A DNA stretch of 64,000 nt from Diaphorobacter ruginosibacter (GCF_014395975.1 NZ_CP060714.1:744001-808000), one strand, 5' to 3'; counted from the first letter of the stretch, positions 27,640-35,670 are shown. Numbers and translations are program-made. The notes: generated from the letters alone by a model not told the origin.

Positions 27640-28061
27640 TGCATGGCCTCCACGGTGAAGGCGCGCACGCCGTCGGTGGCGATCCTCACGGCCCGGCCGG
27701 GATAGGCCTCGTTGACGATCCATACCTGCTGGGCGCTGATGATGGGCTCGGGACCGAGCCACAGTGTCGCCGGGCCGTTGGTGCGGGTGCCCGCGAGCAG
27801 CCAGCGATCCGGCATCTTGAGTGTCGGCAGCCCCTCGAACACGAAGCCGTTGGCCGTCGCGCGCCAGCGCACGGTGGTGCCGGACGCGCGGGATTGGGCA
27901 CGGGCGCTCTCCAGCAGCACAGCGAGCCGCTCGCCCTCGCGCCGCAGCTCGGTCCCGCCCGTGTCGCGCAGGGCAAAGCTCACGCCGACCGTGGCCAGCG
28001 CGATGATGGACATCACCACCAGCAGCTCCAGCAGTGTGAAGCCGCGGCTCATTCTCCTCAT
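27636..28061 (-). CDS. gspH: Type II secretion minor pseudopilin GspH
   Basis: A 141-residue minor pseudopilin with the processing site RGFTLLELLVVMSIIALATV very close to the N-terminus. I chose the ATG at 28061 (MRRMSRGF); a second ATG three codons later is also possible with AGGAGA just upstream. GspH connects the tip complex to the GspG shaft. It follows gspG after 72 bases and overlaps gspI. Confidence 0.9.
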   Translation of the reverse strand: MRRMSRGFTLLELLVVMSIIALATVGVSFALRDTGGTELRREGERLAVLLESARAQSRASGTTVRWRATANGFVFEGLPTLKMPDRWLLAGTRTNGPATLWLGPEPIISAQQVWIVNEAYPGRAVRIATDGVRAFTVEAMQ

Positions 28062-28133
28062 GGTCGGGTCAGGGGATGTGGCGGCATGCAAGGATGCACA
28101 TTGGGCATGGCGAGCAATGCGGGAAGTTGGCAA

Positions 28134-28586
28134 TTACTGCCAGCTGCCGATATCGGAATCCTTGCCTTCGCCGCCGGATTGGCCGTCAGCGCCAAACGAC
28201 ATCACGTCCACCTCGCCCTTGATGCCGGGGCTCAGGTACTGGTAGGGGCGGCCCCATGGATCATTGGGCAGCTTCTCGAGATAGGGTCGCCAGTTGTTGG
28301 GAACCGGGCCGCTCGACGGCTTGGCGATCAGTGCCTGCAGGCCCTGCTCAGCCGTCGGGTAGCGCTGGTTGTCGAGGCGATACATCTTGAGGGCCTGCAT
28401 CAGGTTGGTGATGTCGGTGCGGGCCGCCGTGCTGCGCGCGTCATCGGCACGGTCGAGCACGTTGGGCACGATCAGCGCGGCCAGCACGCCGATGATGACG
28501 AGCACCACCATCAATTCGATCAGGGTGAAGCCGCGCACGATCTTGCGGCGGGTGGAACGTGCGAAAGCGTGGGCAGATTGCAGCAT
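28134..28586 (-). CDS. gspG: Type II secretion major pseudopilin GspG
   Basis: A 150-residue major pseudopilin, the repeating shaft subunit. The processing site is RGFTLIELMVVLVIIGVLAALIVPNVL, with the GspG hallmark of P after the hydrophobic helix, and the conserved DITNLMQALKMYRLDNQRYPTAEQGLQAL and DPWGRPYQYLSPG segments (calcium-binding region near the C-terminus). The 18-residue leader is longer than average. First gene of the minus-strand gsp operon, divergent from gspC across 50 bases. Confidence 0.96.
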   Translation of the reverse strand: MLQSAHAFARSTRRKIVRGFTLIELMVVLVIIGVLAALIVPNVLDRADDARSTAARTDITNLMQALKMYRLDNQRYPTAEQGLQALIAKPSSGPVPNNWRPYLEKLPNDPWGRPYQYLSPGIKGEVDVMSFGADGQSGGEGKDSDIGSWQ

Positions 28587-28595
28587 CTCGGCAGG

Positions 28596-28623
28596 TTGAC
28601 TTGGAATGTGTATATCAGGTCAA
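28596..28623. promoter_or_regulatory. Inverted repeat in the gspG/gspC divergent gap
   Basis: TTGACTTG (28596-28603) and CAGGTCAA (28616-28623) form an inverted repeat with a 12-base spacer, seven of eight positions matching. Each arm looks like a -35 box reading toward one of the two divergent genes. For gspC, TTGGAA with an 18-base spacer to CATAAT (28625-28630) would place transcription at or next to its ATG. This could be a shared operator or two back-to-back promoters. Confidence 0.45.
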
Positions 28624-28636
28624 TCATAATCGCGCG

Positions 28637-29221
28637 ATGGTGACAAACACATACAGCCGTTGGAAGGTGCGCGCGGGAACCTTCATTTTGTGGTTCCTGG
28701 CGATGGCCTGTGTGGTTTTCTGGGGGCTCAGGCTCTCGGCAGGACCACAGGGTTCTTCGGCACCCGGCATGCCACCCGCACCATCAGTGGTCGACGTGCA
28801 GGCCCTGATGCGGCTGCTGGGCGGCACCGAGGTCGTGGTGGCCACCACTCCCAAGGCCGCGCCCACCCGCTATACCCTGGTGGGCGTTCTCGCCGGCATG
28901 CGCAGCGGGCATGGTGCGGCGCTGATCGAGGTGGATGGCAAGCCCGCCAAGCCTTTCCGCGTGGGCGCCGAGGTGGCCGACGGACTCGTGGTGCAGTCGC
29001 TCGGCCGGCGCGAGGCACACCTGGGTGCGACTGTGGACGGACCCGCAAGCCTGACCCTGCAGATGCCCCTGAAGGTGGCCAGCAACGGAGCCGCGAGCAC
29101 CTTGCCGGTCGTACCGGTCCAGCCCGCAGCGCCGCCGCTCCAACCCGTCGTGCCTCAGGTGCAGTCCCCGATGATGCCGGGGACGGAAGTGACGGCCTCA
29201 CACCCGGCGCAGGGCATGTAA
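28637..29221 (+). CDS. gspC: Type II secretion protein GspC
   Basis: A 194-residue GspC, which links the inner-membrane platform to the secretin. One membrane helix (TFILWFLAMACVVFWGLRL, about 14-32) is followed by the homology region (VDVQALMRLLGGTE ... YTLVGVLAGMRSGHGAALIEVDGKPAKPFRVGAEVADGLVVQSL) and a Pro-rich tail. There is no C-terminal PDZ or coiled coil, so it is the short type. Start selected because the frame upstream has no homology. It is transcribed away from the other gsp genes, an unusual placement. Confidence 0.88.
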   Translation: MVTNTYSRWKVRAGTFILWFLAMACVVFWGLRLSAGPQGSSAPGMPPAPSVVDVQALMRLLGGTEVVVATTPKAAPTRYTLVGVLAGMRSGHGAALIEVDGKPAKPFRVGAEVADGLVVQSLGRREAHLGATVDGPASLTLQMPLKVASNGAASTLPVVPVQPAAPPLQPVVPQVQSPMMPGTEVTASHPAQGM

Positions 29222-29300
29222 GCCGTCGAGGGTCGCCAGCGCCAGCAACTGCACTCGCTTTTGACACCTGCCTTGCAATTGGCTTGCAATTGGGCAGACA

Positions 29301-29915
29301 TCATGGAGGCCCGGGCGGGTCCAGCGGCACGCAGGACCACATTCCGAACCCGGGTGCCGGCATGGTCCATTCATGCGCCAGCGGGGCGCGGTGTCCGTTT
29401 CCTGCTCCCGGTTGTTCCATCAGCAGCCACTGCACGCAGCGGATGACGCCGGCATGGGTGATCCAGAGAATGTCACCATGCTCCTGTGCAGCATGCTGCC
29501 GCGCTTCGGCCAGCGCATCGCGTACGCGCACCAGCATGGTCAGCAGTGATTCGCCTCCACCAGGAGCGAAGGTGCCGAAATCGTCGGTCCATGCATCGAT
29601 CTCGGTACGGGCTATGGCATCCCAGGGGTGTCCTTCCCAGCGTCCGAAGTCCATTTCGCGCAGGCGGCTGTCGGCGCGCGGCGCGGGCCACCGTGGCTGG
29701 CGCAGCTCCGATAGTGCCTGTGCCAGCTGGCTGCAACGCTGCAGCGGGGAGTGCACTGCCAGGGCGATGTCATCGGGCAGGGCGGCATGCAGTGCCTCTG
29801 CGGCCTGCCGCGTGTGTTCGGCATCGGCCGCGACATCCAGGGCTCCGTAGCAGACGCCTGTGCCGATCAGGGGCATGCCATGTCGCGCGAGCCAGAGCCT
29901 GTTTGTCGGCTTCAC
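29301..29915 (-). CDS. cobC: Histidine phosphatase, probable alpha-ribazole phosphatase CobC
   Basis: A 204-residue histidine-phosphatase-superfamily enzyme. The catalytic RHG is in LWLARHGMPLIG near the N-terminus; the later histidine is in WITHAGVIR. Placed directly after cobS with a GTGA overlap, it is best read as alpha-ribazole-5'-phosphate phosphatase in the lower-ligand arm of cobalamin assembly. The GTG at 29915 overlaps the cobS stop and starts exactly at the family N-terminus. No ribosome site is visible, so translation is probably coupled to cobS. Confidence 0.83.
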   Translation of the reverse strand: MKPTNRLWLARHGMPLIGTGVCYGALDVAADAEHTRQAAEALHAALPDDIALAVHSPLQRCSQLAQALSELRQPRWPAPRADSRLREMDFGRWEGHPWDAIARTEIDAWTDDFGTFAPGGGESLLTMLVRVRDALAEARQHAAQEHGDILWITHAGVIRCVQWLLMEQPGAGNGHRAPLAHEWTMPAPGFGMWSCVPLDPPGPP

Positions 29916-30751
29916 AGCAGCCAAGGCCGCACTCCAGCCGTGCCGAATGCAGCCACGGCCGTCGCCACGCCCAGGTAGAACGCCAGTTCGGCCACCTGCT
30001 GGATCGTGCCGAGGCAATCGCCCGTGAACCCCTGCAGGCGTATCTTGAAGCGCCACAGCATCCATGCTGCCCCCACACCGCTGAACAGGATGGCAAGCAA
30101 CGCGCTCTGCCAGCCCAGCGCCAGCGCCATCAGCACCACGGGTGCCACGCACCACACCGCCGCGGTGAAGAGGGCTGACAGCGCGATCTGGTCGGCAAGG
30201 GGCTTGCTCTTGGAGGTGGCCGTGTCGCCCACGTGGGGCAGGGTGCGCACCGCCAGGAGCGGCCAGAACCGCGAGACGACATGTCCGCAGAACAGCGACC
30301 ACAGCGGAATGGACAGTCCATGGCTGCCCAGCTGGGCCAGCAGCGCGAACTTGGCGGCGAATGCCAGCACCAGCGCCATGGCACCGAATGCGCCGATGCG
30401 CGAGTCCTTCATGATCTCGAGAACCCGTTCACGCTGGTAGCCACCCCCTAGGCCATCGGCGACATCGGCCAGGCCGTCTTCATGAAAGCCGCCGGTGGCC
30501 ATGACCGTGACGATGGTGCTGAGCACCGCGGCGACCAGCGGGGTGAACGGCTGCCCCATGCCTAGCAGCCAGGACAGGGCTCCGAAGCACAGTGCCGCCA
30601 GTGCGCCGATCAACCAGCCCACGCCCGGGAAATGCGCGGCACTCGCGCGCAGCATGGCCGGGCTGTAGCCCACCCAGTCTGCGAGGGGTCCGCTCACCGG
30701 AATGCGTGTGAAGAACTGCACGGCGAGCAGATAGTGGCGTATCGCTTGCAT
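29912..30751 (-). CDS. cobS: Adenosylcobinamide-GDP ribazoletransferase CobS
   Basis: A 279-residue polytopic membrane enzyme that joins adenosylcobinamide-GDP to alpha-ribazole (phosphate), the last assembly step of cobalamin. Family features are FFTRIPV at the N-terminus, the GGFHEDGLADVADGLGGGYQRERVLEIMKDSRIGAFG block with acidic metal-binding residues, and the C-terminal GFTGDCLGTIQQVAEL. Six to seven membrane segments are predicted from hydrophobic runs. Only cobS and cobC lie here; the rest of the pathway is elsewhere. Confidence 0.95.
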   Translation of the reverse strand: MQAIRHYLLAVQFFTRIPVSGPLADWVGYSPAMLRASAAHFPGVGWLIGALAALCFGALSWLLGMGQPFTPLVAAVLSTIVTVMATGGFHEDGLADVADGLGGGYQRERVLEIMKDSRIGAFGAMALVLAFAAKFALLAQLGSHGLSIPLWSLFCGHVVSRFWPLLAVRTLPHVGDTATSKSKPLADQIALSALFTAAVWCVAPVVLMALALGWQSALLAILFSGVGAAWMLWRFKIRLQGFTGDCLGTIQQVAELAFYLGVATAVAAFGTAGVRPWLL

Positions 30752-30788
30752 GGGCGTGGTTCGCGTCGGAGTGCGTCGCCTCGCGGCC

Positions 30789-32372
30789 TCAGTGGCTGCC
30801 GGCCTGCAGGAACAGCCGGTAGGCCGGGTTCAGCGTCTCCTCGACATACGGATAGCCCAGCGTCTCGAGGAACTGGTCGAACGCGGCAGTGTCTTCGGGC
30901 GGCACCTGCATGCCCACGAGGATGCGGCCGTAGTCGGCGCCCTGGTTGCGGTAATGGAACAGGCTGATGTTCCAGTGCGGCTGCATCAGGCTCAGGAACT
31001 TGAGCAGCGCGCCCGGCCGCTCGGGGAAGGTGAAGCGCATCAGGCGCTCGTCCTGCGCGAGCGAGGAATGGCCACCGACGAGGTGGCGCAGGTGCTCCTT
31101 GGCCAGTTCGTCATGCGTGAGATCGAGCGAGTCGAACCCCTGCTTCTGGAAGTTCTTCGCGATCTTCTCGGATTCGCCACGGGTCGTGGACAGGCCCACG
31201 AACACGTGTGCTCGCTTGGCATCGCTGATGCGGTAGTTGAACTCGGTCACGTTGCGGCTGCCGCCGGGCAGGGCACCGACCGCCTCGCAGAAGCGCTTGA
31301 AGCTGCCGCGCTCCTCGGGGATCGTCACGGCGAACAGCGCCTCGCGCTCTTCGCCGACTTCGGCGCGTTCCGCCACGAAGCGCAGGCGGTCGAAGTTCAT
31401 GTTCGCGCCGCAGAGGATCGCGGCATAGGTCTCGCCCTTGGTCTTGTTCTTCGCGACGTACTGCTTGATCGCGGCCACCGACATGGCACCCGCCGGCTCG
31501 ACGATCGAGCGCGTGTCGACGAAGATATCCTTGATGGCGGCGCAGACGGCGTCGGTGTCCACGCGGATGTAGTCATCCACCAGGTTGCTGGCCACGCGGA
31601 AGGTTTCCTCGCCCACCAGCTTGACCGCCGTGCCGTCGGAGAACAGGCCCACGTCGGGCAGGGCCACGCGCTCGTGCCGGGCGACCGACTGCGCCATCGC
31701 ATCGGAGTCGTTCATCTGCACGCCGATCACCTTGATGTCCGGGCGCACGGCCTTGATGTAGTTGGACACGCCGGAGATCAGGCCGCCACCACCGATCGCG
31801 ACGAACACGGCATCCAGCCGGTTGCTGCCGAGGGCCTGCAGCTGGCGCAGCACTTCCATGGCGATCGTGCCCTGGCCGGCGATCACGTCGGGATCGTCGA
31901 AAGGATGCACGAACGTCAGGCCTTGCTCGGCCTGCAGCCTTGCCGCGTGCTCATAGGCATCGGAATAGCTTTCACCGCTCAGCACCACCTCGCCGCCGAG
32001 GGTCTTCACCGCGTCGATCTTGAGCTGCGGGGTCGTCGTGGGCATCACGATCACGGCGCGCGCGCCGAGCTTGGAGGCGCTCATCGCCACGCCCTGGGCA
32101 TGGTTGCCGGCAGATGCGCAGATCACGCCGCGCGAAAGCTGCTCGGGCGTCAGGTGCGCCATCTTGTTGTAGGCGCCGCGCAACTTGAAGCTGAAAACGG
32201 GTTGCTGATCCTCGCGCTTGAGCAGCACCTTGTTGTGCAGGCGGCGGCTCAGCGCCTTGGCGACCTGCAGGTCGGATTCGACGGCGACGTCATAGACGCG
32301 CGCGGTGAGGATCTTCTTGAGATAGTCGAAGGGGCTGAGGGCGTGTTTGGGCGATTGGTCTTGGGTTGTCAT
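30789..32372 (-). CDS. ilvA: Threonine ammonia-lyase, biosynthetic
   Basis: A 527-residue PLP enzyme converting threonine to 2-oxobutanoate, the first committed step to isoleucine. The PLP lysine is K63 (SFKLRGAYNK); the glycine loop is in VAIGGGGLISG. Two C-terminal ACT-like regulatory domains (about 335-410 and 430-510), ending in PYVEETLNPAYRLFL, mark the allosteric biosynthetic form. The ATG at 32372 fits the family; the frame runs a few codons further upstream. A structured RNA element lies about 105 bases upstream on the same strand. Confidence 0.95.
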   Translation of the reverse strand: MTTQDQSPKHALSPFDYLKKILTARVYDVAVESDLQVAKALSRRLHNKVLLKREDQQPVFSFKLRGAYNKMAHLTPEQLSRGVICASAGNHAQGVAMSASKLGARAVIVMPTTTPQLKIDAVKTLGGEVVLSGESYSDAYEHAARLQAEQGLTFVHPFDDPDVIAGQGTIAMEVLRQLQALGSNRLDAVFVAIGGGGLISGVSNYIKAVRPDIKVIGVQMNDSDAMAQSVARHERVALPDVGLFSDGTAVKLVGEETFRVASNLVDDYIRVDTDAVCAAIKDIFVDTRSIVEPAGAMSVAAIKQYVAKNKTKGETYAAILCGANMNFDRLRFVAERAEVGEEREALFAVTIPEERGSFKRFCEAVGALPGGSRNVTEFNYRISDAKRAHVFVGLSTTRGESEKIAKNFQKQGFDSLDLTHDELAKEHLRHLVGGHSSLAQDERLMRFTFPERPGALLKFLSLMQPHWNISLFHYRNQGADYGRILVGMQVPPEDTAAFDQFLETLGYPYVEETLNPAYRLFLQAGSH

Positions 32373-32477
32373 CTGGCGGTCTACAGGCACTGGGCAATGG
32401 CAGTGCATCGGCCGCCATCATAGGAACAAGCAGGCCTGTCCGCACATGGGAAGCAGGCCGACCGGGTCCAAAAAGGC

Positions 32478-32512
32478 AAAAAAAGGGCCCCAAGCCGTGA
32501 AGCCTGGGGCCT
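32478..32512 (-). terminator. Rho-independent terminator upstream of ilvA
   Basis: On the minus strand, GGCCCCA pairs with TGGGGCC, extended by a few weaker pairs around a short loop, followed directly by seven T residues. No minus-strand protein gene lies upstream to need it, so it probably ends a small RNA or acts as an attenuator. Confidence 0.75.
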
Positions 32513-32586
32513 AATCCATCCTTTGAGGAGATGGAGGAGACAATCGGAGCGCAGGGCTCAAACCCAAAAGAATGAGCAGCGCATGC
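32478..32586 (-). ncRNA. Candidate small RNA or ilvA attenuator
   Basis: About 110 bases on the minus strand, starting some 6 bases after a good -10 box (TACAAT) and ending in a rho-independent terminator. Reading the RNA 5' to 3': a tiny frame encoding MRCSFFWV-stop, inside a stem formed by GCGC/GCGC and GCTCA/TGAGC; then TCTCCTCC; then a hairpin TCCATC/GATGGA whose loop shows TCCTC; then the terminator. The C-rich CTCC motifs could pair with Shine-Dalgarno sequences. It could be an independent sRNA or an attenuating leader of ilvA, but the peptide lacks Ile/Leu/Thr codons. Confidence 0.35.
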
Positions 32587-32692
32587 AGCGAATTGTACTC
32601 CCAACTGTGCTGCGATGCAGCAAAATCACCATGTTTTATTTATGACACGACGCGCTGTTGCGTGAATGAGTCATTTTTTTGAGGAAAAAGTT

Positions 32693-33142
32693 ATGGAATG
32701 CACAGTCAGCTGGACGGGAAACACGGGCACCCGCTCCGGAATGGGTTTTGTCGCCGAGACCGGAAGCGGCCACGTGCTGACGATGGATGGGGCTCCCGAT
32801 GCGAACAATCCGCAGAACGGCGGGCAGAACCTGGCACCTCGTCCCATGGAGACGGTGCTCGCGGGAACCGGCGGCTGTACCGCCTACGACGTGGTGCTGA
32901 TCCTCAAGCGCGGCCGGCACGACGTGCGCGGCTGCAGCGTCAAGCTCACCTCGGAGCGCGCGGAGACCGATCCCAAGGTGTTCACCAAGATCCACATGCA
33001 ATTCACGGTGACGGGCAAGGGCATTCCGGCCAGCGCGGTGGAGCGCGCCATCGCCATGAGCCACGAGAAATACTGCTCGGCCAGCATCATGCTGGGCAAG
33101 ACGGCAGAGATCACCACGGGGTTCGACATCGTCGAAGCCTGA
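32693..33142 (+). CDS. OsmC family peroxiredoxin-like protein
   Basis: A 149-residue OsmC/Ohr-fold protein of the YhfA-like group. The two conserved cysteines are C62 (GTGGCTAYD) and C128 (EKYCSAS), positioned as in thiol-dependent hydroperoxide-reducing members. GAGGA lies eight bases before the chosen ATG; an upstream in-frame ATG has no ribosome site. It is monocistronic, followed by a hairpin and then the convergent coq7 gene. Peroxide or sulfur-stress role by family; specific substrate unknown. Confidence 0.9.
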   Translation: MECTVSWTGNTGTRSGMGFVAETGSGHVLTMDGAPDANNPQNGGQNLAPRPMETVLAGTGGCTAYDVVLILKRGRHDVRGCSVKLTSERAETDPKVFTKIHMQFTVTGKGIPASAVERAIAMSHEKYCSASIMLGKTAEITTGFDIVEA

Positions 33143-33160
33143 GGTAGGGGCTGATACAGG

Positions 33161-33186
33161 CCCCAGGGCCAAGGGCCTCCCTGGGG
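33161..33186. terminator. Hairpin between osmC-like gene and coq7
   Basis: CCCCAGGG (33161-33168) pairs with CCCTGGGG (33179-33186) between convergent genes. There is no strong T-run, so termination efficiency is uncertain. Confidence 0.5.
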
Positions 33187-33243
33187 AGCCGCCTCGGCCT
33201 CAAATATAGTGGGCCGTGGTCGTCATGACCCTGGCGGCGGCCT

Positions 33244-33816
33244 TCATGAGCAGGCGCGCAGGGGCGGGAGTTCCTGTGCGCCGGCGGCAAGCGCCTGGGC
33301 GGCGTGGCGCTCCTCGTCCTGTTGCATGCGGGCAACCACTTCCCGTGATGGCATGTCCTCCTCGGGTAGCCGGCCCAGGTGACCCTGCAGGTGCTCCGAC
33401 ACCTGGCGTTCGGTTTCCACCACAAACCCCAGGCTGATGCGGTCGCTGACCTTGGCGGCCCCCCATCCGATCACGAACGCGCCCGCAAACCAGAGCGGAT
33501 TGAGCAGGCTGGGGCGACTGCCCAGGGCGTCCAGGCGCTCCTGGGTCCAGGCCAGGTGATCGATCTCCTCACGCGCCGCAGCCAGCAGCTCTTCGCGCAG
33601 AAGGGGGTCGCGCGTGACGGCTGCCTGGGACAGGTACAGGGCCTGGGCGCAGACCTCGCCCACGTGGTTCACGCGCATCAGCGCACCGGAGAGGCGACGC
33701 TCTGCCTCGCCCAGGTCAGGTTCGCTCCGGCCTCGTGCGGGCGAGGGCTCACTGGCCTTGGGTTTGGCAAACAGGGTGCGCAATGCAGAATCGGCAGTTC
33801 TCAGAAATTGATCCAT
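33244..33816 (-). CDS. coq7: Demethoxyubiquinone hydroxylase Coq7
   Basis: A 190-residue di-iron hydroxylase of ubiquinone biosynthesis, performing the last ring hydroxylation. The di-iron ligands are visible in four groups: HVGEVCAQALY, EEIDHLAWT, ETERQVSEHL and QDEERHAAQA. The N-terminal 35 residues are a flexible, Pro/Ser-rich addition. Peripheral inner membrane protein. Coq7 replaces UbiF in many betaproteobacteria. It stands alone here, convergent with the osmC-like gene. Confidence 0.94.
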   Translation of the reverse strand: MDQFLRTADSALRTLFAKPKASEPSPARGRSEPDLGEAERRLSGALMRVNHVGEVCAQALYLSQAAVTRDPLLREELLAAAREEIDHLAWTQERLDALGSRPSLLNPLWFAGAFVIGWGAAKVSDRISLGFVVETERQVSEHLQGHLGRLPEEDMPSREVVARMQQDEERHAAQALAAGAQELPPLRACS

Positions 33817-34125
33817 TGGCGTGTATTGTCGGCAAAAAGGCGGGATTTCTGTATCTTGTTTACAAATTTAGCTGTAATGCCCAGTTGACGAAGCGTTCAT
33901 TGGATGCTTGGCTTTGCTGGGTGAGTGTGTTGCACGACTGCAACGATTTTCCCGTTTTCAGCGATTTGTGAGGGAATTCCTTTGCGAAAGATCGCTGGCT
34001 CTGTTGCAATAGGACTAACTTCCCCACCAGGAGGTTGGCCCGGGGGAACCGGCGGGCTGCACAGAAGTATGTGCCTCTAGTCCCCTTGATCCAGGGCCCT
34101 CTGTTTAACCTTGGAGTAACTCGCA
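33817..34125 (+). promoter_or_regulatory. Porin upstream region
   Basis: A 309-base region before the porin, AT-richer at its start. It contains a perfect hairpin GTTGCA-CGAC-TGCAAC (33929-33944) followed by a short T-rich stretch, and a GC-rich segment near 34034-34060. The ribosome site is GGAG about ten bases before the porin ATG. The long leader suggests post-transcriptional control, as is usual for porins, but I cannot fix the promoter. Confidence 0.45.
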
Positions 34126-35163
34126 ATGAAAAAATCACTGATTGCCCTGGCTGTGCTGGCTTCCTCCGGCGCTGCGATGGCTCAATCTTCCGTGACCCTG
34201 TTCGGTATCGTTGACACGGGTATTGGCTACGTGAACAAGGCCAACGCTGCTGGCGACAGCAAGTATGGCGTGTACACCAGCGGCAACTACACCAGCCGTA
34301 TCGGCTTCCGCGGCGTGGAAGACCTGGGTGGCGGTCTGAAGGCTGGCTTCTGGCTCGAAGGCGAAATCTTCGGTGACGACGGCAACTCCGCTGGCTTCAA
34401 CTTCAAGCGTCGTTCGACCGTGCAACTGGCCGGCAACTTCGGTGAAATCCGTCTGGGCCGTGACCTGACTCCTGGCTACACGAAGACCAGCTCCTACGAC
34501 CTGTTCAACCAAACCGGTATCGGCCAATTCATGGGCTGGAGCAACTGGTACGGTACAGCTGGCGATGCCAACGGCATCCGTTCCAGCAACATGCTGTCGT
34601 ACTACTCGCCTAACATGGGTGGCTTCTCCGGTGCTCTGGGCTACGGCTTCGACGAGCAAACTTCCGGTCACGCTGGCCGCTACATCGGTGGTTACGTTGC
34701 ATATGACAACGGCCCTCTGAGCGTGGCTCTGTCGTACGACGACCGTGACACCGTTGCCGCTAACCGCGACCGTAACGCTCTGACTATTGGCGCTTCCTAC
34801 AACCTGAACGTTGTGAAGCTGTCCGGTATCGTCCAACAGAACAAGGACAAGATCTCTGGTGGTTCCAACCAGAAGGTCAACGCTTACATGCTGGGCGCTT
34901 CCGCTCCAGTGGGCGCTGGCGAAGTCAAGATCCAGTACGCTCTGTACGACCAGAAGGCATTTGACGACGGCAAGTCGCACCAGCTGAGCCTGGGCTACGT
35001 GTACAACCTGTCCAAGCGCACTGCTGTGTACGGCAACGTGTCGTACCTGAAGAACAAGGACGGTGCAAACCTGGGCCTGGCTTCCAAGGATCTGAACACC
35101 GAAGGTCCTGGCGCTGGCAAGGCACAGACCGGCGTGCAAGTTGGTATCCGCCACTCCTTCTAA
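34126..35163 (+). CDS. Gram-negative trimeric porin (Burkholderiales type)
   Basis: A 345-residue outer-membrane general porin with a 20-residue signal peptide ending AMA. The mature protein begins QSSVTLFGIVDTGIGYV and has alternating beta-strand pattern, an RSTVQLAGNFGEIRLGRD constriction-loop region, and the terminal aromatic residue (IRHSF) needed for Bam-dependent insertion. Codon use is strongly biased toward a small set with fewer GC-ending choices than its neighbours, as expected for a highly expressed gene. A strong terminator follows directly. Monocistronic. Confidence 0.96.
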   Translation: MKKSLIALAVLASSGAAMAQSSVTLFGIVDTGIGYVNKANAAGDSKYGVYTSGNYTSRIGFRGVEDLGGGLKAGFWLEGEIFGDDGNSAGFNFKRRSTVQLAGNFGEIRLGRDLTPGYTKTSSYDLFNQTGIGQFMGWSNWYGTAGDANGIRSSNMLSYYSPNMGGFSGALGYGFDEQTSGHAGRYIGGYVAYDNGPLSVALSYDDRDTVAANRDRNALTIGASYNLNVVKLSGIVQQNKDKISGGSNQKVNAYMLGASAPVGAGEVKIQYALYDQKAFDDGKSHQLSLGYVYNLSKRTAVYGNVSYLKNKDGANLGLASKDLNTEGPGAGKAQTGVQVGIRHSF

Positions 35164-35200
35164 TTTCTGGCTGGCTTAATGCCAGCTTAGGTTAGAGGTA

Positions 35201-35233
35201 AAAGCCGCCACTCGAAAGAGTGGCGGCTTTTTT
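35201..35233 (+). terminator. Rho-independent terminator after the porin
   Basis: Perfect stem AAAGCCGCCACTC / GAGTGGCGGCTTT with a stable GAAA tetraloop and a T-run. Positioned 37 bases after the porin stop. Because both flanks are A- and T-rich it could work in both directions. Confidence 0.93.
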
Positions 35234-35670
35234 GCGTCTGCGCAGACACAGGTATGGATGGGCTTTAGCACGCAGCGGTGAAAACCCCCGGGCGTATGTG
35301 TCCGGTATGTGCTCGGCAGGACACGCGATGAGTCAAATGGGTGCGCAGAGAAGTTTTGCGCTTGGCGTGATCACTGCGCAGGCTCGCTGCTCGAAAGTGC
35401 TCTAAATGGGGGTAATTTCGTCGCGCTTTGTGCCTTTCGCGCTACCTGTGCGGGTGACATCCCCGGCGTCGAGCAGGGGCACTGAAGGCTTTTCCTCCCT
35501 GCTTTCCCTAGGCGGAAGGGGGACGCCGAACTCTCCGTTTCTGTCTGTCAGGGATTTCCCGTTGCATGTTCGCCAGCCGGCAGCGGCATAGTCCTCGCAT
35601 GGCCCCGGTATGAAAGTTGCATTACTGTCCGGGCCTCGACGAATCAGGACTTCTCCCGCGACCGACACAC
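35234..35670. other. Intergenic region before the peptide ABC operon
   Basis: About 437 bases without a convincing gene. Short frames on both strands have no family resemblance. An inverted repeat GTGTCC/GGACAC with a 15-base spacer lies at 35298-35324. The promoter of the following operon must lie here, but I cannot identify it. Confidence 0.5.

Larger units (their letters stand above)
32373..32692. other. Intergenic region between ilvA and osmC-like gene
   Basis: A 320-base gap between divergent genes. It holds the candidate minus-strand RNA with its terminator (32478-32586), a -10-like TACAAT on the minus strand (32597 to 32592), and a perfect palindrome TGCTGC-GAT-GCAGCA (32608-32622) that could be an operator for either direction. 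The part nearest osmC is AT-rich and probably holds its promoter, which I cannot define. Confidence 0.5.

Noticed and set aside
35298..35324. GTGTCC/GGACAC inverted repeat as a regulator operator
   Set aside because: Only six bases per arm with a 15-base spacer; expected often by chance in GC-rich DNA.
35402..35668. An 88-residue minus-strand frame in the gap before the ABC operon
   Set aside because: No recognisable family, no ribosome site, and it overlaps the expected promoter of the operon.
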